Source of the DNA: BOKV01 sp041742235
GTDB lineage: Bacteria; Pseudomonadota; Alphaproteobacteria; Rhizobiales; Rhizobiaceae
Direction of reading: 5' to 3'
Length of the DNA stretch: 9,961 bases
NCBI GenBank assembly: GCA_041742235.1
Contig: JBGSJA010000071.1
Coordinates: 1 to 9,961, forward strand
Shown here: positions 1 to 6,572 of the stretch, piece by piece
How positions within the stretch are numbered: the first letter of the stretch is position 1
How the letters are laid out: every line of letters starts with the position of its first letter
The notes under the pieces: model-generated
Told to the model about the DNA's origin: nothing
What the model saw: only the letters and a program-made list of their open reading frames with translations
The model's database searches: none
Program-made: the position numbers and the translations under genes

Positions 1-1116
1 TCAGGCCATGCGATCCACGACAACTTTGCCTTTCGCCGCGCTGCGGTTTCAGCACGCCGCCTCGCGGCGCGCAATGCATGCATCGTCGCCCTCGGCATTC
101 CGCCCGAACATCCAGAAACCAATTGCGGCTATCTTCGCACCGGAGCGCCGATCCTTGGCGAACCCGGCCTGCTGCTCGAGTCCATTGTCGAGCGGCCTTC
201 GCCAGAACTGGCCGCAAGGCTGATCCGCACTCCCGGCGTCTTTTGGAACTCCGGCATATTCTTGTTCGACCGCGACATCGCCCGCACCGAAATCGAAAAC
301 CACGCGGCGGCGTTTGCACGGCAGGCACATAAGGCTTCGGCCGGCGGAAAGTGGGACGGCAACGTCTTCATGCCGGGCGCCGGATCGTTCGAGACCAATG
401 CAGGGCTATCGTTCGAAGAGGCCGTGCTGTCGAAAACCGGTCGCGCCGCTGTCACGCCCGGTGATCCGGGCTGGTCGGATCTGGCCAACTGGAAAGCCGT
501 GTGGGAAAACGCCCCGCAAGATTCCAACCGCAACGTCGTTTCCGGCCGCGCCTATTGCATCGACACCACCAATTCCATGGCGCTGACCGATGGGCCGGTC
601 ATCGGCGTCGCGGGCCTTGACGACGTCGTTGTCGTGGCAAGCCGCGATGCCGTTCTCGTAGCCTCACGCACCGACGCCGACACCGTCGAAAGGCTGGTCG
701 ACGAGATGCGCGCCGACGGCGTGACCGAGATTTTCAACCATTCCCGCCAGACACGGCAATGGGGCACTGTCGAGAACGTCGATCTCGGCCGGAACCATCA
801 GGTCCGCCGCGTGACCGTCAATGCAGGCGAGAGCCTGCCGTCGCAATATCATCATCACCGCAACGAGCATTGGGTCGTGGTGGCCGGACTGGCGACCGTG
901 ACGCTCGACAATCACGTGATGATGCTGGGCCCGTGCCAGCAGGTCTTCATCCCGCAGGGCGCGATGCACCGGCTGGAAAATCTCTCCCACGAAACGCTGG
1001 AACTCATCGAGATCCGCTACGGCCACTATATCGGCGAGGATGACGTGGTTCTGGCCGACACCTCTAGCGAATACCCGGCCTCGCGCAAGCCTGGTCAACT
1101 GGCAAGCGTGGCATAA
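1..1116 (+). CDS. manC: Mannose-1-phosphate guanylyltransferase / mannose-6-phosphate isomerase, 5'-truncated by window edge
   Basis: The frame is open from base 1 to the TAA at 1114-1116 (371 codons). Roughly the first 100 residues, including the nucleotide-binding loop, lie outside the window. Family members are bifunctional: an N-terminal domain makes GDP-mannose from mannose-1-P and GTP, and a C-terminal type II PMI cupin interconverts fructose-6-P and mannose-6-P. Seen in order: the HPETNCGYLRTG region (about 105-150), VERP (187-198), FWNSGIFLF (241-267), GDPGWSDLANW (460-492), RQWG (754-765), the cupin metal site HHHRNEHW (850-873), HRLEN (967-981) and the family tail GHYIGEDDVV. Oddities: the usual DH motif near the start reads SGHAI (Asp to Gly), and the usual VEKP reads VERP (Lys to Arg). 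The cupin metal ligands look intact. It sits 9 bp before a phosphomannomutase-like gene, which supports a GDP-mannose role. The family call is firm; activity and exact substrate are less certain. Confidence 0.9.
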   Translation, partial: SGHAIHDNFAFRRAAVSARRLAARNACIVALGIPPEHPETNCGYLRTGAPILGEPGLLLESIVERPSPELAARLIRTPGVFWNSGIFLFDRDIARTEIENHAAAFARQAHKASAGGKWDGNVFMPGAGSFETNAGLSFEEAVLSKTGRAAVTPGDPGWSDLANWKAVWENAPQDSNRNVVSGRAYCIDTTNSMALTDGPVIGVAGLDDVVVVASRDAVLVASRTDADTVERLVDEMRADGVTEIFNHSRQTRQWGTVENVDLGRNHQVRRVTVNAGESLPSQYHHHRNEHWVVVAGLATVTLDNHVMMLGPCQQVFIPQGAMHRLENLSHETLELIEIRYGHYIGEDDVVLADTSSEYPASRKPGQLASVA

Positions 1117-1125
1117 GGAAAACCC
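1117..1125 (+). promoter_or_regulatory. Ribosome binding site overlapping the manC stop codon
   Basis: The string TAAGGA spans the manC stop (1114-1116) and the first spacer bases, ending 6 bp before the ATG at 1126. A Shine-Dalgarno sequence embedded in the upstream stop indicates that the two genes share a transcript and are probably translationally coupled. Confidence 0.6.
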
Positions 1126-1881
1126 ATGAACACGATCTTCATTTTCGATCTCGACGGAACCCTGGTACGGCCATCACAGGCGATGGATGCCGGCTTCGCG
1201 CGCTACCTTCGCAAGTTCATGGAAGACAACACCGCCTATGTTGTGTCGGGCGGCAGCTTCGGCCAGATCGAGAAGCAGCTTCCGGTGGAAGTTCTCGAGG
1301 CTTGCACCGGCGTCTTTGCCAACAATGGCGCCGAGTTCATGGCTGCCGGCCGGCTTGTCTACAGCAAGCAGCACGATTTCCACCCGCTGCTGCACGTTGC
1401 CTGCGAGACCTTCGTCGACACAAGCTGGTACCCGGCGCGCCGTGGCCGCCATATCGAAGAATTGCCCGGCATGCTGGTGGTCTCCGCGATCGGCGCCAAC
1501 GCCAATGAACTGGACCAGCGCCGCTACCGGAAATGGGACGAGACTGCCGGAGAGCGGGCGCATCTGGTGCGTTCGATCAACAATAGCGGCCTGGGATACG
1601 AGGCGCGCATTTGCGGCGACGCCTCCGTCACGATTGCGCCGCGCGGCTGGAACAAGGCAGTCGCGTGCGAGGAGGTCATGCGCCGCCATCCGGGCGCATC
1701 CCTGCGCCTTTACGCGGACCGCATCTCAATGGGTCAGGCGGATCAATTCATGGCGTCGGCGCTCGTGGCGGCCGGACATCGCGACGGCGTCTGCGAAGTT
1801 GAAGGCTACCACGATACCTGGAGCCGTCTTGTACAGCTTGAACCAACCGATACACGCCGCGAGGGGCTAAACGCGGCGTGA
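1126..1881 (+). CDS. HAD-superfamily protein resembling eukaryotic-type phosphomannomutase
   Basis: This 251-residue protein begins with the HAD motif FDLDGT, giving nucleophile Asp8 and general acid Asp10. It then follows the layout of the eukaryotic PMM family (HAD type IIB): SGGSFGQIEKQL (41-52), NNGAEF (66-71), RG..IE (106-111), GMLVVSAIG (115-123), a GD.S.....GWNK block (164-177), and a late acidic motif with Asp198 and Asp206. In that family the enzyme interconverts mannose-6-P and mannose-1-P. Most bacteria use the unrelated ManB/AlgC phosphohexomutases instead. Position after manC fits GDP-mannose synthesis. Differences from the human PMM2 pattern as I recall it: the Arg after SPIG is Ala, the Asp in SFDVFPDGW is Thr169, and GDKT reads ADRI. 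A related sugar phosphatase cannot be excluded. The ATG at 1126 has a good RBS and places the HAD motif at the very N-terminus, as usual. Confidence 0.75.
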   Translation: MNTIFIFDLDGTLVRPSQAMDAGFARYLRKFMEDNTAYVVSGGSFGQIEKQLPVEVLEACTGVFANNGAEFMAAGRLVYSKQHDFHPLLHVACETFVDTSWYPARRGRHIEELPGMLVVSAIGANANELDQRRYRKWDETAGERAHLVRSINNSGLGYEARICGDASVTIAPRGWNKAVACEEVMRRHPGASLRLYADRISMGQADQFMASALVAAGHRDGVCEVEGYHDTWSRLVQLEPTDTRREGLNAA

Positions 1882-1884
1882 CGT

Positions 1885-1914
1885 GCGTGGCCGGCTTCCA
1901 CGGGCCGGCCATGC
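1885..1914. terminator. GC-rich hairpin between convergent genes (1)
   Basis: Positions 1885-1895 pair with 1904-1914, giving 11 base pairs including one G-T, around an 8-nt loop. It begins 4 bp after the stop of the phosphomannomutase-like gene. There is no T tract after it on either strand, so it would be a factor-assisted or attenuating terminator rather than a classic intrinsic one. Confidence 0.45.
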
Positions 1915-1922
1915 GGGGCAGG

Positions 1923-1953
1923 AGCGTCGCGGCAGGGGCTTGGCCGCGACGCT
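1923..1953. terminator. GC-rich hairpin between convergent genes (2)
   Basis: AGCGTCGCGGC (1923-1933) and GCCGCGACGCT (1943-1953) form a perfect 11-bp stem around a 9-nt loop. On the minus strand it lies directly after the TGA of the response regulator (1954-1956). With the preceding hairpin it probably forms a bidirectional barrier between convergent operons. There is no T run on either side. Confidence 0.5.
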
Positions 1954-3360
1954 TCAAGCCGCCTGCCATGCATCGCGCTTGCGGTAGATCGTCGAAGGAC
2001 TGATTTCCAGCGCCTGCGAAGCCTTGAGGATGTTGTCGCCATTGCGGCGGATTGCTTCCTCGATGATCTGACGTTCTATCACATGGAAAGGCTGAGTCAG
2101 ATCGACCGACATCCTGGGGCCGGATTCCGCGGCATGCGGCACGCTCGCGGTATCGCGCCGCACCGCCTGCAGGGAAAGGCTGCGCAAATCTCCTCCTATC
2201 GCCAGCATGGGCCCGTCGATGAACGGCCCGTCGTTGAGGATCACCGCCTTGCGGATCACATTCTGCAATTCGCGCACATTGCCCGGCCATGAATAGGCCA
2301 GCATCATGCCCTCGGCATCCGGCGAGAATCCTTGAAAACGCTTGCCTTCCTCCGCGGCCATGGCCTCGAGAAAGCGGTGCGCGATCTTCAGCACGTCGTC
2401 TTCGCGTTCGCGCAAGGGCGGCATTTCCACCGGCACCACGAATAACCGGTAATAGAGGTCTTCGCGGAACCGGCCTTCCTGCACCTCCTGTAGCGGATTG
2501 CGGTTGGTGGCGCAGACGATGCGAACATCGACCCGGGCCGCGCGGTCGCTGCCGACCTTCTGCACGGTGCCGGTCTGCAGGAACCGCAGGAGCTTGGCCT
2601 GCAAATTGATGTCCATCTCGCAGATTTCGTCGAGAAATAGCGTACCCCCGTCGGCGGCCACCGCCGCACCCTCCCGGTCAGAGGTCGCGCCGGTGAAAGC
2701 GCCCTTCAGGTGGCCGAAGATTTCCGATTCCATCAAGTCCTTGGGAATGGCCGCGCAGTTCAGCGCGACAAAGCGGCCGTTTCGCCTTGCGCTGGCATTG
2801 TGGATAGCATTGGCGCAGACCTCCTTGCCCGTGCCGCTTTCGCCCAGGATGAATACGCTGGCATTCGATTTTGCCACCGCATCGATGGTGCGGAAAACCG
2901 CGATCATCGGAAGGCTCGAGCCGATGAAGCCGTGCCGGCCATCATCTCCGTAGCCTTGCCGGATCTGGTTTACCACCTGCTGGAGCTTGGTGCGCTCCAG
3001 CGCGTTGCGCATGGTCGTCACCAGGCGCTCCTCGGAGGCCGGCTTGACGATGAAGTCATACGCGCCGAGCCGCATAGCCTCGACCGCGTTGTTGATCGAA
3101 CCTGACGCGGTGACGACCACGACCGCGACATCCAGTCCCTCGCGCTGAACCTCCTTGAGAATCTCGATGCCGTTCGTGTCGGGAAGCTGCAAGTCGAGCA
3201 GCACCGCCCTGCACCGGCCCGAGCGGATAAGCTCAAGTCCCTCCGCGCCGGTTTGCGCATGGATGGTCTCTATGCCCTTGCGGTCGAGCCAGGCCCGGAA
3301 GACCATGGCTATCGTCATCGTGTCCTCGATGACGAGGACGCAGTCTGAACGTGAGGTCAT
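1954..3360 (-). CDS. LuxO-like sigma-54-dependent response regulator (receiver, AAA+, Fis HTH)
   Basis: This 468-residue protein is a complete NtrC-class activator that works with sigma-54 RNA polymerase. The receiver (about 6-122) has the acidic pair Glu12/Asp13, phospho-acceptor Asp56, Thr84 and Lys106. The AAA+ domain (about 143-372) has Walker A GESGTGKE (173-180), the sigma-54 contact loop GAFTGA (220-225), Walker B LFLDE (241-245), an arginine-finger region GRFREDLYYRL (296-306) and WPGNVREL (358-365). A Fis-type helix-turn-helix covers about 430-463 and ends in SPSTIYRK. The run from FIGSS through RTID, ESGTGKEVC, EVQEGRFREDLYYRL and SPSTIYRK resembles Vibrio LuxO more than NtrC, as I recall those sequences. 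Its ATG overlaps the kinase stop as ATGA and has no clear RBS of its own, so translation is probably coupled. Its targets are not in this window. The LuxO likeness is certain enough to note, but a quorum-sensing role is not shown. Confidence 0.93.
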   Translation of the reverse strand: MTSRSDCVLVIEDTMTIAMVFRAWLDRKGIETIHAQTGAEGLELIRSGRCRAVLLDLQLPDTNGIEILKEVQREGLDVAVVVVTASGSINNAVEAMRLGAYDFIVKPASEERLVTTMRNALERTKLQQVVNQIRQGYGDDGRHGFIGSSLPMIAVFRTIDAVAKSNASVFILGESGTGKEVCANAIHNASARRNGRFVALNCAAIPKDLMESEIFGHLKGAFTGATSDREGAAVAADGGTLFLDEICEMDINLQAKLLRFLQTGTVQKVGSDRAARVDVRIVCATNRNPLQEVQEGRFREDLYYRLFVVPVEMPPLREREDDVLKIAHRFLEAMAAEEGKRFQGFSPDAEGMMLAYSWPGNVRELQNVIRKAVILNDGPFIDGPMLAIGGDLRSLSLQAVRRDTASVPHAAESGPRMSVDLTQPFHVIERQIIEEAIRRNGDNILKASQALEISPSTIYRKRDAWQAA

Positions 3361-5885
3361 TGTGCCCGCGCGGCCTCCATGTTGCCTTTTCCATATTGAG
3401 CGGCGACCGCCAGGAGAAGTTCGGCGGAACGCGCCTGCAATCCTGCCACCACCTCGTTGCTGATCGACCCCGGGCCCTCGCGCACCGCGTCGTTGAGCTG
3501 TGTAGCAAGCCTTTCTACCGCCGACGCCCCGACTGCCCCCGCCACGCCCTTCAGCGCGTGCGTTGCCCGCTCCATCGCCTCGAGATCGTTGTTGCGCGCC
3601 GCTGCAAGGGCCATCGATGCGTTGGCCGCGATGTCGGCCTGCACCCGATCGATGAACAGGTCGCGCTCGGCGCCTGAAAAGCTTTCGATGATGCCGTCGA
3701 ACACGCCCGGTTCGAGCGGAGCCTCGACCGTCCCGCCGGCCAGGCCCACGCAGGCGGAAATCGCGCGCACGAGATCGGCGCGCGATACCGGCTTTGTGAG
3801 ATATTCCGAAGCGCCGGCAGCCATCGCCCGGGACCGGTCTTCGGGAAAGGCATAGGCCGACATCATGATGACCGGCAGGTTCCGGGAGCGCCCTTCCATC
3901 TGTCGGATCGCCAGCGTGGCGGTAATGCCGTCCATGCCGGGCATGGAAACGTCCATCAACACGGCGTCATATTGTTGCGCGCGGATGGCTGAAAGCGCCT
4001 TCTCCCCGTCGCCTGCGATGTCGACCTGAACGCCAACCAATTCGAGGTTGCGGCGGATCAGGAACTGGTTGGTCAGATTGTCCTCGACGGCCAGCACGCG
4101 CAGGCCGGCGAGTTGGCCGGGCGAGACAACGCTTTCAGGGCGATGCTCAAGGCTGCGGCGCTCCGCCATTGCCTTGAGCGGCAGTTCGAACCAGAAAGTC
4201 GAGCCTTGGTGCTCGATGCTGTGGAAACCGATTTCTCCGCCCATGGCCGCAACCAGCCGCCGGCAGATCGCAAGGCCGAGGCCGGTTCCAGACTGGCGCG
4301 CATCGTCCTGAGCTCCCAGCGTCTCGAACTCGCGGAAGACAAGGTGATGCCGGGATGGATCGATACCCCGGCCGCTGTCGCGTACCACGAACCGGATGCG
4401 CGGCGCATCCGGCGAACCATGGTCGGTGACGCTGATGGCAACGGTGCCCTTGTCGGTGAATTTCACCGCGTTGGTTGCAGGGTTGAGAAGGATCTGGCGG
4501 ATCCTGCCCTGGTCACCCAGAAGCAATTGCGGCAGAGGCCCATCCATTTCGGCCTTGAGCGCCAGATACTTTTCAGCGGCGAGCGGCTGGACCAGCGAAA
4601 CGACGCCGTCGATCAACCGCGCCAGTTCAAACGGCTCAGGCACGATGCTGAGCTTTCCTTCATCGAGTTTCGAAAAATCGAGAATATCGTTGATGATCTG
4701 CAGCAGGGCCGAACCCGAACCCTGCGCCACCTTTATGAGTTCGGCGCGATCGCGCTCGTCGCCTGCAGTCGAAAGCATCTCCAGAATGCCCAGCAACCCG
4801 TGCAGCGGCGTGCGCACTTCATGGCTCATCATAGCAAGAAAGCTGGCCTTTGCGCGGTTGGCAAACTCGGCGCGTTCCTTGGCGGCCATCAGCTGGCTCT
4901 GATCCTCCTTGCGCGCCCTTGCATCCCGCATGAAGCCGGCAAAGCGCTGCTTTCCACCGGAGACGAAGGAACTTATCGAAAGGTCGATGGCGACAGGCCT
5001 GCCCTCACGATCACGGCCTTCGCTCTCGAACGTGCAGCCAATGATCGCGCTCGTGCCGGTTAGCAGATAATTGCGAACGCCGTTTGCCAGGGATTCAGCG
5101 TCCGCCGGCGACATCAGCATGGCGGCTGACTTGCCGACCAGTTCGATTTCACCATAACCGAACAGCGCTGCCATCGCCGGATTTGCCCGCTCGATGACGC
5201 CCGTGTCGTCGGTTATGACGATTGCATCGATCGAACTGCGCAGCAATTCCTCGTGCTGCGCCACATGCTCCTCGGCCTTGCGGTTGGCTTCTTCAAGTTC
5301 GCTGACATGCGCGGCGCTGCCAAGGATCTCGCGGGCGCGAGACATTGCGACCATCAGCGCCACCAGCATCGCGGCAAATCCCATGCCCATCTGGACCGCG
5401 CCGCTCAAGGCTGCTTGCGGGCTGGATGCGGCGACAGCCAGGACCAGCACGCACCAGCCGCAAAGTACGGTAAGGCCCGCCACGGCAACCGTGACCGGGT
5501 CGAAGCGCAGGACCCTGATCCCGACGAAAACCACCAGGAAGATCAGTGTCGGCGTCGTGAATGTCGTCTCAAGGGGCAAGTTGTTTGCAATCGAGGATGA
5601 AATGACGAGGGCAAAAATCAACGCACCGTCGGTAACGGTCAGCAGATGCAACTTAAAATTGTGTTGGTTAATTTTGCGTGAAAACCTGATGCGCAAAAGG
5701 CTCGAGACCAGGATGGTTCCGGCAATTATCGCAGCCGGTCCGCTGAACGCGCCATGCTCTGCCGACGCCGATTCATAGAGGTGAAAGAAAAGCGCGATCA
5801 TCGCCATCAAGGCTTGAAACAGCGCGATTTGCCTCTCGCCTTGCCGGTCATTATCGGCGAGGATTGCTTGAAGTCTTTTTTTCAT
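3357..5885 (-). CDS. Membrane hybrid sensor histidine kinase with receiver and C-terminal HPt domain
   Basis: This 842-residue protein would be a self-phosphorylating sensor in the inner membrane. Six hydrophobic stretches lie at about 20-38, 49-67, 80-100, 111-127, 131-153 and 163-182, with only short loops and no large periplasmic domain. A short helical linker (about 194-215) leads to a PAS domain (about 216-325). The HisKA H-box is MMSHEVRTPLHG with His355. The HATPase domain has N-box Asn472 (unusually preceded by NPAT rather than NL..), DSGRGI (503-508), the F-box region (517-524) and GTGLGL (533-538). A receiver (about 595-712) has Glu601/Asp602, Asp645, Ser676 and Lys698. A C-terminal HPt domain has His776 in HALKG. 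I chose the ATG at 5885, preceded by a weak AGAGAAAA RBS; a TTG 39 bp upstream would add 13 residues but has no RBS. Its stop overlaps the LuxO-like regulator start by 4 bp, making that regulator the likely output. The signal sensed is unknown. Confidence 0.92.
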   Translation of the reverse strand: MKKRLQAILADNDRQGERQIALFQALMAMIALFFHLYESASAEHGAFSGPAAIIAGTILVSSLLRIRFSRKINQHNFKLHLLTVTDGALIFALVISSSIANNLPLETTFTTPTLIFLVVFVGIRVLRFDPVTVAVAGLTVLCGWCVLVLAVAASSPQAALSGAVQMGMGFAAMLVALMVAMSRAREILGSAAHVSELEEANRKAEEHVAQHEELLRSSIDAIVITDDTGVIERANPAMAALFGYGEIELVGKSAAMLMSPADAESLANGVRNYLLTGTSAIIGCTFESEGRDREGRPVAIDLSISSFVSGGKQRFAGFMRDARARKEDQSQLMAAKERAEFANRAKASFLAMMSHEVRTPLHGLLGILEMLSTAGDERDRAELIKVAQGSGSALLQIINDILDFSKLDEGKLSIVPEPFELARLIDGVVSLVQPLAAEKYLALKAEMDGPLPQLLLGDQGRIRQILLNPATNAVKFTDKGTVAISVTDHGSPDAPRIRFVVRDSGRGIDPSRHHLVFREFETLGAQDDARQSGTGLGLAICRRLVAAMGGEIGFHSIEHQGSTFWFELPLKAMAERRSLEHRPESVVSPGQLAGLRVLAVEDNLTNQFLIRRNLELVGVQVDIAGDGEKALSAIRAQQYDAVLMDVSMPGMDGITATLAIRQMEGRSRNLPVIMMSAYAFPEDRSRAMAAGASEYLTKPVSRADLVRAISACVGLAGGTVEAPLEPGVFDGIIESFSGAERDLFIDRVQADIAANASMALAAARNNDLEAMERATHALKGVAGAVGASAVERLATQLNDAVREGPGSISNEVVAGLQARSAELLLAVAAQYGKGNMEAARAQ

Positions 5886-5925
5886 TGCAGTTTTCTCTGG
5901 GGGCGTAACGACAAGTTGCCACAAA

Positions 5926-5979
5926 CAATTGGGAATTCCGCTAATGGTGTAGTTCCACTTTTATACAATTGGCGAATTG
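5926..5979. repeat. Two copies of a CAATT-N3/4-AATT dyad, 40 bp apart
   Basis: Copy one (5926-5938) is CAATT GGG AATTC. Copy two (5966-5979) is CAATT GGCG AATTG, a perfect inverted repeat of 5-bp arms around 4 bases. In both copies the preceding base is A, so ACAATTGG begins at 5925 and again at 5965. The spacing of nearly four helical turns puts both on about the same face of the helix, as expected for a pair of operator sites for a dimeric regulator. Random AT-rich repetition is the alternative. Confidence 0.4.
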
Positions 5980-6004
5980 CGACTGTGCGGCAGGTGGACG
6001 AAGC

Positions 6005-6010
6005 AAGGAG
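6005..6010 (+). promoter_or_regulatory. Ribosome binding site deciding the start of the peroxiredoxin-like gene
   Basis: AAGGAG lies 6 bp before the ATG at 6017. This favours that ATG over an in-frame TTG at 5969, which would fall inside the second CAATT dyad and has no RBS. Confidence 0.7.
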
Positions 6011-6016
6011 AGCGAA

Positions 6017-6568
6017 ATGGCGGCCATCCCCCCAATATGCGATTTTGGCTGGAAGGCGCCCGATGCGGTGCTGCCCGGCACAGACGGGAAAACCCATTCG
6101 GTTCTTGGACAGGCAGGCGCCAATGGTTTGGTCGTCGCCTTCATCTGCAACCACTGCCCCTATGTAAAGGCTGTGATCGACCGCATGGTTCGCGACGCCA
6201 ACGACCTCCGGGCTCACGGTATCGGTTTCGTCGCCATCTGCTCGAACGACGCCAAGGCGTACCCTGAGGATTCATTCACCAAGATGAAGGAGTTTGCCCG
6301 CGCGCATGCCTTCACCTTCCCCTACCTTCACGATGAAACACAGGCCGTGGCGCGCGAATGGGACGCCGTGTGCACGCCGGATTTCTTCGGCTTCAACAAC
6401 AGGGGTGAACTGCAGTATCGCGGCAGGCTGGATGCATCGCGCAAGGAAGCCGCGCCGGCCGATACACCGCGCGACCTGCTCAACGCCATGGTCGAAGTCG
6501 CCAGAACCGGAAAAGGCCCGCGCGACCAGGTGGCCTCGATGGGCTGTTCGATCAAATGGAAGGACTGA
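6017..6568 (+). CDS. Thioredoxin-fold, peroxiredoxin-like protein
   Basis: The 183-residue product has no signal peptide, so it is probably cytoplasmic. It has an AhpC/TSA-like beginning (WKAPDAVLPGTDGK, 12-25), then a CxxC site CNHCPYVKAV with Cys44 and Cys47 at the start of the first long helix. A cis-proline loop VCTPDFFGF (118-126) contains a further Cys119. GELQYRGRLD (130-139) supplies the late beta strands, and the tail MGCSIKWK is typical of this group. This matches the peroxiredoxin-like family often annotated simply as thioredoxin family protein (PRX_like1 in CDD, from memory). A thiol-disulphide or peroxide-reducing role is likely from the fold, but I know of no defined substrate. 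It is divergent from the kinase operon and shares its promoter region, so joint control is possible. It converges with the transporter gene, whose stop lies 4 bp away. Confidence 0.85.
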   Translation: MAAIPPICDFGWKAPDAVLPGTDGKTHSVLGQAGANGLVVAFICNHCPYVKAVIDRMVRDANDLRAHGIGFVAICSNDAKAYPEDSFTKMKEFARAHAFTFPYLHDETQAVAREWDAVCTPDFFGFNNRGELQYRGRLDASRKEAAPADTPRDLLNAMVEVARTGKGPRDQVASMGCSIKWKD

Positions 6569-6572
6569 CGGA

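Larger units (their letters stand above)
5886..6016. promoter_or_regulatory. AT-rich divergent promoter region between the kinase and the peroxiredoxin-like gene
   Basis: This 131-bp spacer is clearly richer in A and T than its surroundings and must hold promoters for both flanking genes. A plus-strand TATACAAT (5962-5969) resembles a -10 box but lacks a convincing -35 at normal spacing. On the minus strand TTGTAT (5965-5970) could be a -35 but has only a poor -10. I could not find a GG-N10-GC sigma-54 element on either strand. Confidence 0.5.

Noticed and set aside
4113..5063. Plus-strand open frame of 316 codons within the kinase gene
   Set aside because: It lies antisense to the conserved HisKA, HATPase and PAS regions. 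Its product has no motif and the composition of a codon-bias shadow.
5886..5924. Upstream TTG start for the histidine kinase
   Set aside because: There is no RBS before it, whereas the ATG at 5885 begins a typical basic, Met-Lys-Lys N-terminus before the first membrane segment.
5886..6016. Sigma-54 promoter for autoregulation of the kinase operon or its divergent neighbour
   Set aside because: I looked for GG-N10-GC on both strands and found only near misses with wrong spacing, such as around TTGGCGAATTGC.
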